Assembly (NCBI GenBank): GCA_025345505.1
Contig: JANVCC010000012.1
Span: 13,057,970-13,121,969, forward strand
Direction of reading: 5' to 3'
Length of the DNA: 64,000 nucleotides
Source of the DNA: Todiramphus chloris collaris
Taxonomy: Eukaryota > Chordata > Aves > Coraciiformes > Alcedinidae
Under the pieces are notes generated by a model. That model saw nothing but the letters and a program-made list of their open reading frames with translations. It had not been told where the DNA came from and searched no databases. The translations under genes were made by a program, and so were the position numbers. Positions 25,501 to 36,798 of this stretch are shown here, piece after piece (position 1 is the first letter of the stretch; every line of letters begins with the position of its first letter).

Positions 25501-25765
25501 CAGAACAAGGTAGCAAGAAAACATAATGGCAAAAAGTTTATTTAAGCAGCAGAACTCCAGCTTACAGCTGGGCATCCAGTAAAACATTTATCAAAAAGTC
25601 AGACTGAGGTCTTAGCTTTGACAGTCTGAGTGAGTGGGATTATCTGACATTAACATCCGAGATAACCACACAAACTGTTCTGTAACTGAGAGAAACAAGA
25701 CACAACTAGGAAACCATTCTGTCAAAAATAGTAAAATAGTAATCTGAAACAGATCAGGGTTGCTA
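22532..25765. other. AT-rich unique DNA, no gene seen
   Basis: No gene or transposon recognised. An A/C-rich patch lies at about 22914-22985 (A runs with CCC and AAAC steps). A short hairpin with 8-bp arms is at 23133-23152 (AGCATCTC, TTTT loop), a size expected by chance in a window this long. Confidence 0.6.
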
Positions 25766-26072
25766 TTTTTTTTTTCCCCTTTCTTTTTTTTTTCCCCTTT
25801 CTTTTTTTTCTTCCTTTTTTTTCCCCCTTTTTTCCCTTTCTTTTTTTTTCCCTTTCTTTTTTTCCTTTCTTTTTTTTCCCTTTCTTTTTTTCCTTCCTTT
25901 TTCCCCCTTTCTTTTTTTTTCCTTCCTTTTTTCCCCTTTCCTTTCTTTTTTTTCCCCTTTCCTTTCTTTTTTTTCCCCTTTCCTTTCTTTTTTTTTCCCC
26001 TTTCCTTTCTTTTNNNNNNNNNNTTTCCCCTTTCCTTTCTTTTTTTTTCCCCTTTCCTTTCTTTTTTTTTTT
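25766..26072 (+). repeat. Pure pyrimidine tandem repeat with an assembly gap
   Basis: About 300 bases contain only C and T on the plus strand. From 25933 onward a 21-22 base unit built on CCCCTTTCCTTTC plus a T run repeats at least six times (CCCC at 25933, 25954, 25975, 25997, 26027 and 26049). The left half is a less regular mixture of T runs and CCC steps. Such homopurine-homopyrimidine tracts can form intramolecular triplex (H-DNA) and are hard to sequence. A 108-codon frame running through it is only a translation of the repeat. Confidence 0.95.
26014..26023. other. Ten-base N gap in the assembly
   Basis: Ten N interrupt the tandem repeat. The CCCC spacing across the gap is 30 bases instead of 21-22, so the N run is not simply a missing unit of correct size. 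It is probably a placeholder of unknown true length. Confidence 0.95.
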
Positions 26073-27312
26073 ATAAATGTCTGTAAAGAGAGATGCAGTT
26101 CACAAGTACAAGATATGTAAACTGCAGATCTCTGAAGTTACATCTGGTACATTTTTGACAAGAATACAGTGATGGAATGTGTTGCTATGTAACAATAGAA
26201 TTTAAATTTGTTTCATATAGAGAGGTTTCACAAAACAATTAATTTAAACATAAAATGTCAGGGTCAAGAGGACTGTGGTAACCATGGAGAAAATTTGACA
26301 TAGGATTTGAGATCGTATTTAGGACAGACTGAAATAGTCATTCAGGTGAGAATAAAAAAGTTAAAAAGGATGGAGTAGTAGAAGAAAAATGACACACGGG
26401 AGAATAAAGGAAGAAAGTTGTCTTAAGAAAGCTAGTAAACTAAAGAAAGAAAATTGGCCACTGGTCTTAATATTAGAATATACAGAAAATACTAAGGACT
26501 TTGTTTGTATAGTTTCTACTCAGGGGTAGATATTGTAATATTCTGTGCCCATAGAAACTGAAGAGAAAGGAGAAAAGAAGTGTTGCTGGAATGGAATGTT
26601 GAAGGCCTTTTGCTTTAGAAAATTTAGAGGACTCAAGCATGTTTGTACCATGATGTGAAAGGAGACAAAGGGTGATAAACTCTGGGAAAAAGGTTTGCAG
26701 AAAGTCACAAGAGTTTGAGTAACATCTCTGCTGAGCTAGATGAGACATTATTCTGCCACAGTTGTATATTTCTTACGCTCTTAGAGCAAGATGAAGTTGA
26801 GGAGAGTGAAAATGAAAGGAGAAATGTAGGGAGGAATGTAGATTGGGCATAATAAGCTGCAATAGCAAATCTAAATCTGTTCTGATATCAGAAAAGGCCT
26901 CTGACCCATTGTTAGGGGGAATGGCAGCTGCTGAGATGAAGAGGGTCTGCAAACAAATTGTAAACCCAGCACAAAGTTAGAGTTACTCATAGAAAGACAA
27001 AAGCTAACCATTGCTTGCTGAATTACTTCATGAACATAGATACCAATTTATTGGGCCACAGGTAATGAACATGACAGCATCATGGCTAAGGTATTTGCAG
27101 AACTTATTATCTGTGGGTCACTCTTGGATCTTCAACCCCAGAATAGAGAACTGGAACCAAAGACTAAGTGATCAGTTAACTCTGGATTCAGAACTGGCTC
27201 AATGGGGACAGTGAACCATCTTCCAGAAGAAACTGAGGAAGGACATAAAGTGTGGAAGAGCAGGGGAGAAAGTGACTTGCAATGCCCTGTGTCTGTGCGT
27301 GGACTTGAAGAT

Positions 27313-27347
27313 CTGACCAAAAGGTCTTGAAGACCTTTGCAGGTCAG
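27313..27347. repeat. Nested imperfect palindrome
   Basis: Inner arms AAAGGTCTT (27320-27328) and AAGACCTTT (27330-27338) flank a single G. Outer arms CTGACC (27313-27318) and GGTCAG (27342-27347) continue the symmetry with small unpaired steps. Function unknown. Confidence 0.65.
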
Positions 27348-28934
27348 GGTGAACTCATGAAACTGGAAGTGTCCATCATAAGGGAACTGGGAGTACACAC
27401 AGTAACTACAGTACTGTGTTGTTAGCACCATGATAAGGCTCTTGTGGCAGGTAGGATAGCTAAAACACATATTGAGGACAAAGAAACATGTGGTAAACAT
27501 GAATCAGAGGTTATAATAAAAAGTGGGAAACAGAGAAGAAACAAGTTTGGAGGATGGTAACTAGCAGAAAGGGAAGGAGAGATTCTGACTGACATGACTG
27601 GTAATCATGACAGTTAATGTAAATATATATGCAGTATGTAGTTGTATGCACACAGTTGTAGTATAATAAACTGCCTTTTGAACTGGGTAAAATTCCTTGG
27701 TTTCATGGCTCTGCAAGGAACATGGTAAGCACCAAGCTATTAGCTTGTCTCAACTGCCTTCTCTCTTTGTTTTAAAGAAATAATAATAATAATTTAAAAA
27801 TATAATAACCTCACTTTAAAAAGATCCTTTTCTAATGTATCATCAGAATTAGAAGGATAAATATTAATACATCATCTTTCTGAAATGCAGTTTGATACAG
27901 TTGATGGGATGACTTGGTCTGGATGTAATGCAATCCAGTCTACTATACTAAGTTTCTACAAACACGGATTTTTGAAAAGTTCAAGTGGAAGAACGTATTT
28001 GAATAATCTACAGGAAGCACATTTAAGGGTACAAAATGTGTATCTATCTTTGCACTATAGATATGTTGAGATTACAGTGTGTACTTACTTTATTTTTTCC
28101 AGTCAGCTTTCTAAAAAAGACATGAGATTCTGACTAAGCAAAGACATTTTGTCAAGCTTGATTTACTTCCTGTTCCTCCACTGTAGTCCACTGATCTTCT
28201 AGTAGATTCTTAATTCAAGTGATCACATTTATTCCAGAAAGCACTTCAGAGAACATATGACTCCTGAAATGTTTTTTTTCCCGATATGAAAGTTAGATAA
28301 AAACCACTATGAATCAGCATAGTAGATGTTTACAAGAGGTGATGGCAAAATGCATTTTGTATAACAAGTTATCAGCATAAACAGTTTATAATCTCAGCAT
28401 TTTACCAACCACGGAGTTATGTTTTATTATAAGCTTTACACCTCTAAAAGATAAAGATGTTATGTACAAATCTCTTCAACCTCAGCTATTTTAGAACCTT
28501 TTCCATGACCATATTTTATTGATTTTGCTGTTAGCAAGTGTTGGGGAAAAAAAAAAAAAAAAGGTTTGTAACATTTTACTTTGTCAGATCAGAAGCAATA
28601 TGATTTAAAGTGATTGAGTGTTAGTTATTTCCAAGTTCCTTTTAAAAATACATCTCCTAAATGGAACATGAAACCATATAAATTTCATTTGGTTTCCAGT
28701 ATTTAGATGCAGTAAAGAGCTGTGTATTCTCTCACTCTATCAATCCTATTTGGAGTACAAGCAACCTGTGAAACAGATAACACCTGCTGGTGGATGAACT
28801 ATTGTAACCCTGAATGGAGGCTCTGTTACCTTTAATGATAAAATTTCAAATGCTCATACTTAAGGCAAGGATGCTATTTTTTTTTTCTCCTCTAAAACAA
28901 TTTCTGTACAATGCTTTGAAAGCTACTGTCTCAG

Positions 28935-28988
28935 AAAAAAAAAAAAAAAAATCAGGGTTTTTTTTTTTTGATTTTTTTTTTTTTTTTT
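28935..28988. repeat. Facing A and T homopolymers (A17, T12, T17)
   Basis: Seventeen A are followed after six bases by twelve T, then GA, then seventeen T. The A and T runs can pair, giving a foldback, and are prone to slippage. No retrotransposon body abuts the A run, so it is not called as a poly(A) tail. Confidence 0.75.
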
Positions 28989-31900
28989 AAATGAAGACTG
29001 TTGTGTTTGTCTGGATACAGATTCCTAAATATACATATAAATAGACTTTTTCTTGGAATCACATTGAAACTGTGATGCTGTTGCTTAGAAATTTTTTTAA
29101 CTTTTAGAATATTTTGTTTCTTCCATCCTTGAGTTATGAATGTATTGTACAGCCTAATGTCTGAAAGACTTATTAAATCATTTGTTAAATAATTAGCCTT
29201 GAATATTCTGAGGGAGTCATGAGTACTGCAGCCAATGAAAGGCTTTATTCTTTAGACTGTGAACAAGAAAACCTACTAAATAATGTTACTTCTCATCTCC
29301 CCTGCCCCCACTGCCATTTCAGCATTACACATCTGCTCTTGGCTGAGTGCTTTATTTAATTTCAGTCAGAAAACTGCAAAGAAGCTCATCCAAGTTCATG
29401 AAATTTGAATGCTAGTTTCTACTGTACTTGAAGTCTTGAAATGTACACTTCAATTTTCATTCTGTTTCTGCAAAATTAAGTATATAGATTTTTTCTAACT
29501 TACGAGGAGAATATTTTTAGTTAAATAGTTGAAGTTAAAGTTCAGTATAAACATTTAGTCATAAAAAAAAATATTTTGAGTTTGTAAAATACAATTATTA
29601 TTGCTTTTGTGATTTTTCCTAGGCATTGATACTTAGTGCTTGTCAAGCAGTTCAGACTGAAAATTGTAGCTGGCTGCAATAACCTTCAGAATTTGCAGCA
29701 GGAATAATTTTGGAGTATGCTGCTAACATATTGTGACTCTTGAGATGTCAGAATTATCAGTTGATGAATAGATTCAATCTGGAACATATAAGTAGTCACT
29801 TCTGTGACAATACAGCTTGGAAGGAGATAAGATCATCATGTTTGCATTTTGGCCTAAATTATTTTTTTTATATAGTCAATAGTAAAAAATAAAATCCAGT
29901 CCACATTATTCCCCAAATGACAGATTAATATGATTAAATTTATTTTAGGTAAGTTATCTGAAATAATATTGTAGTAATATTTAGTGATAATAGTCATATC
30001 TGGGGATACTGAGTGAATAAGCCAATGCAAATAATTAAATTTTAAAACATGAATTAAAAAATACATTATAAGAGGAAACTGTCTCAAATACCTTCTTTCA
30101 GTAGCATTTAAAGAAAATTCACTGATTTGAAATACTGCTTTCAAGTATAATTGTCTTGTTTAATATGTTCATTTATTGTAAGATTTTCAACTGAATGCTA
30201 GAGTGCATGAACACTTGCCTTCATCTGTCCAGTAGTTTTATCTATGTATTCAGAAAACCATTCGGTTGTGGGAAACTAATGTTATGTATGAGTTACAGCA
30301 GTCGTGTCTTTAGTGTAGTGTTCACTGAGCAAGCAATCAATGCCATTTCAATATATCACATTTGATAGGTATCTCTTTTTCTTCCTTTTCAACAAAACAG
30401 ACTATTAGACACCTGTAAACCCGGAGTAGAACATACCATCAGCTTCAAAGTAACTATCTTCTGGATTAGTCTAAGTGTTTTAAAAGAGATTTAGACACTA
30501 CATTAATATAGTGTCATTGGAAAGAAGGGAGGGAAGGTGGTTTAACGTATTATGCACTCACTTTTAGATCAATATTACTTATTATTTTGTTGTGTGCCTA
30601 TGTTATCCAATATGCACAAAAAACCCCCAAAACCCTATAATGAACAAAGATATAGTGTAAAATGTTAAAAATAATCAGTTTCCTTTTATTTTTTAATTAA
30701 AAAAAAAAAAAGAGATTTTATAATGTACTGTGGAAGCTAATTAATATGCACAGCAGATCAGTTATATTACAAGTAAAGTAGTGGATTTAGGGTACTTTTC
30801 TCTGTAACTATGTTTCATTTGTTACAGAGTGCTACTTGTTATATATTTTTTAATTGTTGCCTGTAGCTCACATTTAAGTAGCTATTATAAACAACAGATT
30901 CTGTTTCTTTATTTTAACTTATTCTGTAACAATTTGCTTATATTATTCTCCACTTTCTTTGAAACTGAACTCTTAAGTTTCATAATTTGTTTGAAGACAA
31001 ACCTATATTACTGCAATACACATAGTAAACTAAATTTATTTTATCCCAGTGGAAGTTAAAGCTAGCCACAAATATATCATAGTAACATTGTTGGATTGAT
31101 TTTCAAAAAGAAAATAACATGGTAGTCAGTCACTAAGAATGCACTGAAATAAGTTTTCACTCTTTATGGTCTGCATAACTCTGAAGAAGCAGAGACACCG
31201 TGATCAACCCAGTTTCACAATACGTTGCCATTACTGTTTTTACACTATAGTTTTTAAACAGTGACTGATCAAGAAGTAACCTTGAAGTCTGGGACATCAT
31301 ACAGAATTATGATAAAAATGTACAAAACATCTTAGTCCAAGCAGGAAGAAAAAGAATCCTGATGTCATCTACCTAGCTTAAATGTTTTGTTGTTGAAAAA
31401 AGGATTTACAAATTACCTGAGGAGCTTTGAAATTTATATCCAGATAAATACATATTTTTCTATTAGAAAAAATAAACAAACCCAAAACATTGAAACAAGG
31501 CCATGATTTACACAAAGGCCTACATGTAACATTTAAAAAAAAATTAATGTTATAAACTAACATCAAGTGTCTACCACACTTAATATTTCTATGTAACAAT
31601 TTAAGCTATTTTCATTGGGAACACTTGAAAATGCACTTAGTTTATGTCTCATAGTATCATTTATGCCCCTTTCTGAATTCCAGGAGTAGCATCAGTCTGC
31701 AAATAGAAAACACTTTCTTCCAAGTCATCCCCTGCATATGGAATATTTTTCCTAAGCTAATTTCCATGAGTGTGTTTCTATTTAACACCCACTCCTTCCG
31801 GACTGCATTAATGTAAATAAATGTATCCTTACACATGACAATGGTTTTAATCTTTGATGAATATCTGTTTACACCCTACACACTATATCTTTACACTGTA

Positions 31901-32142
31901 AAGTTTTCCCCAAGTCCATGTTACACTTATACCTCTGCAAAAATTTCTACATCATGGGATTCTTACCAATTTCTTATTTGTATAAAAAATAATGATCGAT
32001 ATGAATTATGAGGAATTAATTATAAAATCACAAGGAGTTTTTAATCTACCCTTCAGGAAATATTAAAAGGACCCTCAAATACTTGAGTATAATGCTCACT
32101 AGAGAATTGAACTTTTAGCACTATGCCTCTGAATACCTAGTA

Positions 32143-32158
32143 TTTTTTTGGGGGGGGG
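32143..32158 (+). repeat. T7G9 homopolymer junction with TTTG repeats
   Basis: Seven T run directly into nine G, followed by TTTGTTTGTTTG and TTGGTTGG steps. A nearly identical arrangement, T15G10 then TTTGTTTG, occurs at 54958-54982. Confidence 0.8.
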
Positions 32159-34805
32159 TTTCTTTGTTTGTTTGTTTCGGGTTTTTTGTTTGGTTGGTTT
32201 TTGTGGTATTTAAAATGTCTATACAATTAAGGAAACAAGCTACTGGGTTCTTATATTCGTGTAATAGTATCAATATTTGCAATGCCAAATGTTGCAAAAA
32301 TATGTGAGAAAAGAAATAGTCATTGCTATCTACACAACAGAGTTTTATCTGTGCATTTTGTTAGGTATCTTTACCTTTTGTCTTCCAAAATTCTGTATGG
32401 AAACTAAAATCATTAGCTGTTTTACTACTTACCTCAAATTAAACAAGGAAAACAATTGATTGCAGCAGATAATAGCACTGCCAGTATCCAGGCTTTATGT
32501 TAATCTAAGCAGTTTTATTTATAATCTTTATTACAACAAGTGGGTAATGCTTAAATTGAATCATATTGTGCAGATTAGTTGTTTAAGGAATTAAAAATAG
32601 TTTAAAGTTTGCACAGTATTTCTGTATTTGTGTTAAAATTGTATCCTCATTAGTTAAAATGTGAGTACATTTTAGTACAGCATGGATTGTAAATGGACAG
32701 CGATCAGAGGTACATCATCCTATGCTGACATGGAGAAGTGACTATGCAATGCATAGGAAAAGATTTAATATTCAGCATGGGGATAAAATCCATTTTTAAT
32801 GAGAGGTTAACCTGTATAGTGAGTTTTCTGTTGTAGCTGTTATTAACAAATCTCCATCTCTTTTAAATAATTGTCTTTTGCTTGCCATTTTATTCTGAGA
32901 ACACTGTTGGCTGATTTAATGAGTCATGAAACTCCTCAAAATGAAAACAGGACAAATATAATAAAAAACAACTTCAGTTAATTGTTAAAGTATGGTCCAT
33001 TTGTGTTTATGGTTAATGTCTTTGGACAAGAAAGTGGTATCAGTATAAACAAAGTAACAAAGGTTATAAGACTTTTTTTTTTGAACAAATGTTTACATAA
33101 TTTTAAATCCTTATAGTGTAAATCTAGAAAATTTTATTTTATCTTCTATTTAAATATTTTCTCTAATGTATTTAGATTGAGCTGCACCAATACTTGTATT
33201 CTGGAAAAAAAAAAAAAAAAAGAAAAATGACAGAAAAATAGATAAAATGAAACATCAGCTTTAATTGTCTGTAGCATAGTATTTTAAAAAAGACAGGTTA
33301 AAAGACCAGTGTAGAAATAACTCAGACTTTTTATTTATCATGTAAATGACAGTGCATGGGTGTGTATTTTCACTGCTGTCTAAAAAGTCTGGGCAGTTAT
33401 GGGTGGCTTTGCTGTGGTCCTTGCTGCAGAATGAGCAGAGGAAGTGGCCAAGCCACAGCTAGGACAGTGTCCAGAACAGCCTGGGACCACAGGGAACAGG
33501 ACTGCCCAGGAATCAGGAGGAGTTTTCTTGGACCAAGGTGGGGGAATATGGGACTTTCTGCCATGCAGAAAGCCACAGGAAGATGAAAAACATTTTTTTC
33601 AGCTCTCTTGTCACTTAATGTCTCTAAGTTTCTATTTGAAAAAAAGCTAAAGCGTCTAGCTTTAGTTAATAAAAAAAAAGCATGTTTGAGTCTAAAAATG
33701 GGGGACTTGAAGGGGATTTTGGGAGGGGGCAGGTGTCAGCGTTGTTTTGAGGTCTTACTGTATTTGGGTCATTTAGTTTAACCTTCTTATTATTTAAAAG
33801 TTTTAGTTCAGAAAGACAGATCTCACCTTTTTGTTTTTAAACTAAAATGTTTTCAGATTTATTGGTTTTACCTCATTATAAATGGCTACATCATTATATT
33901 TGTAGTGTCACATGTAATTAAAAAATATGTTCTCTATCTGGTAAATAATTAATCTTACTTCGTGTTCTTTCCACATGCTTTCTGAAACTCTAGTTCCAGA
34001 GAGGTGTAGATTAGAAGTCAATCATATATAAAATCGGTTTTACCAAGTAATTGTTTTTAATATTTCTCTTAATTGGCAGAGATCTATCAGAACACTGAAT
34101 TCCTGTGCTACATATGAATTTTTGGCTGGAAAGGATAGCAATTAGTGCCTTTATTTTAAAAAACAAACAACAAAAAACCCAAAACATTTAAATGAAGATT
34201 TTATTTTTTAATATGTGCAGAAGATAATTTTTACTTCAAGTAGAAAGAAATACAATGAAGTCTGTATTGCTAGTAATGTGGAAGAGGTCAGATTATATTA
34301 TACATAGTTCTGCTGTCTGTATTTATAGTAGAAGTATATCTACCCTATAAAATTAACTTCATTAGTTCATTGTTTGATCTTTTATGTTAGGGAGGATGGG
34401 TCTGGGGCTTATTCTATGTAACAGTTTTGAAAGGACATTTGCATTTTGGAATTACTGAATTTTTAGTTCTGGAAGTTGTGCTATGTGGTGTCTTTCTTGC
34501 ATTTTAGCAAGAGAAATGCCATATTCTGCTCCATCTGAAATATAAAGGTTGCCCCCTGCACTCATGGGGCTTTGTGTGAGTCAACAGTCTGATAATTATG
34601 GCAGAATGAAATACAAGGTTACAAGGGGAGAGATGATAGCTGCTATGGGAAGACAACTACTAGAGATGGCTTTAGATATCAGAATACAGAGCCAATCTCT
34701 CCATTTGTCTGGGAGAAAGTGTAGAAGAAGGGATAATGTGTTCTTACATGTGTTTCTAAGCAGATGGACTTTCACATTTTGTGCTAATTATGGCTTTTCT
34801 TTTAG

Positions 34806-34952
34806 ATGGCTGCTATTGTACCTGGGTGTGCTGAGCTGGAGAAATCAAGCCTTGTGGCACAAAATATGTGGTCTGCTCAGGAATTTGATATGAGAAAGTG
34901 TGAACTCTTGTCCAGGCCTGTGCTATTGCTTTGCTTCTCTTTGATACATTAG
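34806..34952 (+). other. Candidate terminal coding exon (unconfirmed)
   Basis: A good acceptor (GCTAAT, then GGCTTTTCTTTTAG ending at 34805) is followed directly by ATG and 48 codons in frame to TAG at 34950-34952. The peptide starts MAAIVPGCAELEKSS and contains no domain I recognise. No upstream exon or polyadenylation signal was confirmed, so this may be chance. If real it could be a terminal exon of an unrecognised or lineage-specific transcript. Confidence 0.15.
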
Positions 34953-36712
34953 TAGCAGAATTGAGAGACAAATCCCACAACTTATCCTGAAGATGTCACA
35001 GGGCAGGTGTAGCCATACTTCAAAAATTAGCCCATCACTATAGTCTTAGAAAATTCTTCCTAGTTTTTCCATGAATATCAATGCAACCACAGCTGGCTGA
35101 AGTTTTAGCAAGTGTTCTTCCAGTTATTAATTTTCTAGAGTTGCCTTATAAACTGAGATGAAGATAAAGGTGTAATTTGTATGAGATACTAAGTAGATAC
35201 AAAACTCTATGGGATCTGCATACTATAACGTGTTATATTGTTTCCCTAATTACCTTTCTGAATATTGGCTTGAGCTAGTGCATTTTTGTATTCAGTCAGT
35301 AAACACTTATTTGAAGACATGCAAGATCAAAATAATCTACAGAGAGGGCTATTTTGATTGTAGCTTTTAGTGTTCTGCCCACTGCAGTTCTTAAATATTG
35401 CAGGCAGGAAAACTTCTTTCATTTTTCCTACAGGGATTGTGGTGGTTCTTTCACAAGAACTTTTTTTCTCATCAGCTTCAATATTTCTAAGGGAAGACCA
35501 AGCCAAAAGTGAAAATTTTCTTGTTGAGTCCGTAAAATCTGTACGTATGTGAACAAACCATCCTCCCTCATCATAGGAACTGTTCTCAAATAAATACGCA
35601 GAAATATATCCTCTGAAGATACACATCAGTCAACTACTTTATTTTATAGAGAGGAGTTTTGGGGTTTTTTTTTTAATTTATTTCAGATGTATAATGAATA
35701 TTCTGTGCTTTCATAAATTTGAGTTCAGTTAAAAGTAACATATTGTCTTGAACAACATATTTTGGTAGCAGTGGTCTGATCGCAAAAGATAATCTTAGAA
35801 AACCCAAACCAACCAAAGAAATAAAACCAGTGAAAGGTTAATATGTTTTGTTTTCACTTAATATCAATTTTAAATCTGCAAAGTTTTAACTTCATTTGTA
35901 AAGACACTGCAGCAAGAGATTTAAAAGGCTTCTGAATCATATTTTGAGATCATATATGATAAACTGTGAGTAAATGAAAATGACAGCAGCCATTGCACAT
36001 CCAAAAAGGGAAAATAGCCCCATCACTGTATTTAGTGTTGGCACTCTTGTAGACATTTAAAACTTTATAAGAAACTTTGTACCAATTTATACATTTTTTA
36101 TTTTTGTACTTAAGTCTAAGGTGGGGAAGTGAAACATCTGTTTTAATGTTGTAACTTTAATATTTACTAGTTTATTTGAAAGGTAATAGGTTTCCTGAAT
36201 TTTCCTGAAAAAATGGTTTCCTGAATTTTCTGCCAAGTCATCAAAACTTTAGTATGCTGTTGCTATGGAGTATCTTCTTACGAGGAAGCAGGAACTCTGA
36301 TGAAATCTCTAACTATAATACAAATGTCTCTATCAAACTTAGTTTATTCTTTAGACATTATTTTCCTCTGTTTCATCAATGAGCATGTGTGTATTAATGA
36401 AAGAGAATGTGATGAATTTTAGTAGGCAACACTCTCTCCATGTGTGCATGATATATAATCAATACATAGATAAATCTCTAAATATCATAATCTGTTAAAA
36501 AAAAAAAAAAGAAGCTAATTCTTGTTAAATAGTCTTTTAAACCAATCTTATGTATTTCAGTCTTCTTTAAGCTTGCTTGGAATACTTGATTTTTTTCATT
36601 AGCTCATGAGAACATTGGTAAGGTACTTGATTTGCTGATTTATTAGAAAACCATTTGTAGCCCAGCTCCTTATGATCTTTTTCACACACACATTACTAGC
36701 TGCTCTCCTCAG

Positions 36713-36744
36713 CTCAGCTGCTCTACTAGGACAAAGCTCAGCAG
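36713..36744 (+). other. Candidate 32-base exon in a GC-rich islet (unconfirmed)
   Basis: CTGCTCTCCTCAG precedes and GTGAGT follows a 32-base segment that is open in one frame only. The surrounding 160 bases are clearly richer in G and C than the neighbourhood. No gene can be named. Confidence 0.15.
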
Positions 36745-36779
36745 GTGAGTCTCAAGCTCCTGCTTGACTTCGTCTGAGT

Positions 36780-36798
36780 GCTCCCCGCCAAGGGGAGC
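36780..36798. repeat. GC-rich stem-loop
   Basis: GCTCCCC and GGGGAGC are exact reverse complements around the five-base loop GCCAA. It is the most GC-rich hairpin I noticed in the window and lies just after the candidate exon at 36713-36744. Function unknown. Confidence 0.6.

Larger units (their letters stand above)
26073..34805. other. AT-rich unique DNA with homopolymer tracts; possible degenerate LTR
   Basis: No named gene. A region at about 26900-27740 is slightly more mixed in composition and ends with ATAATAAACTGCCTTTTGAAC, which resembles an LTR polyadenylation region, but no opposite end was found, so no element is called. Low-complexity items are a 9-bp-arm palindrome at 27313-27347, A16 at 28547-28562, an A17/T12/T17 cluster at 28935-28988, and a T7G9 junction at 32143-32158. 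A GC-richer islet lies at about 33385-33580 with overlapping open frames of 76 and 68 codons that I cannot assign. Confidence 0.55.

Noticed and set aside
25760..26086. 108-codon frame rich in F, P and S
   Set aside because: It is a translation of the pyrimidine tandem repeat and contains unknown residues from the N gap.
27132..27500. 122-codon minus-strand frame
   Set aside because: No domain, signal or splice context that I recognise; length is plausible by chance in 64 kb.
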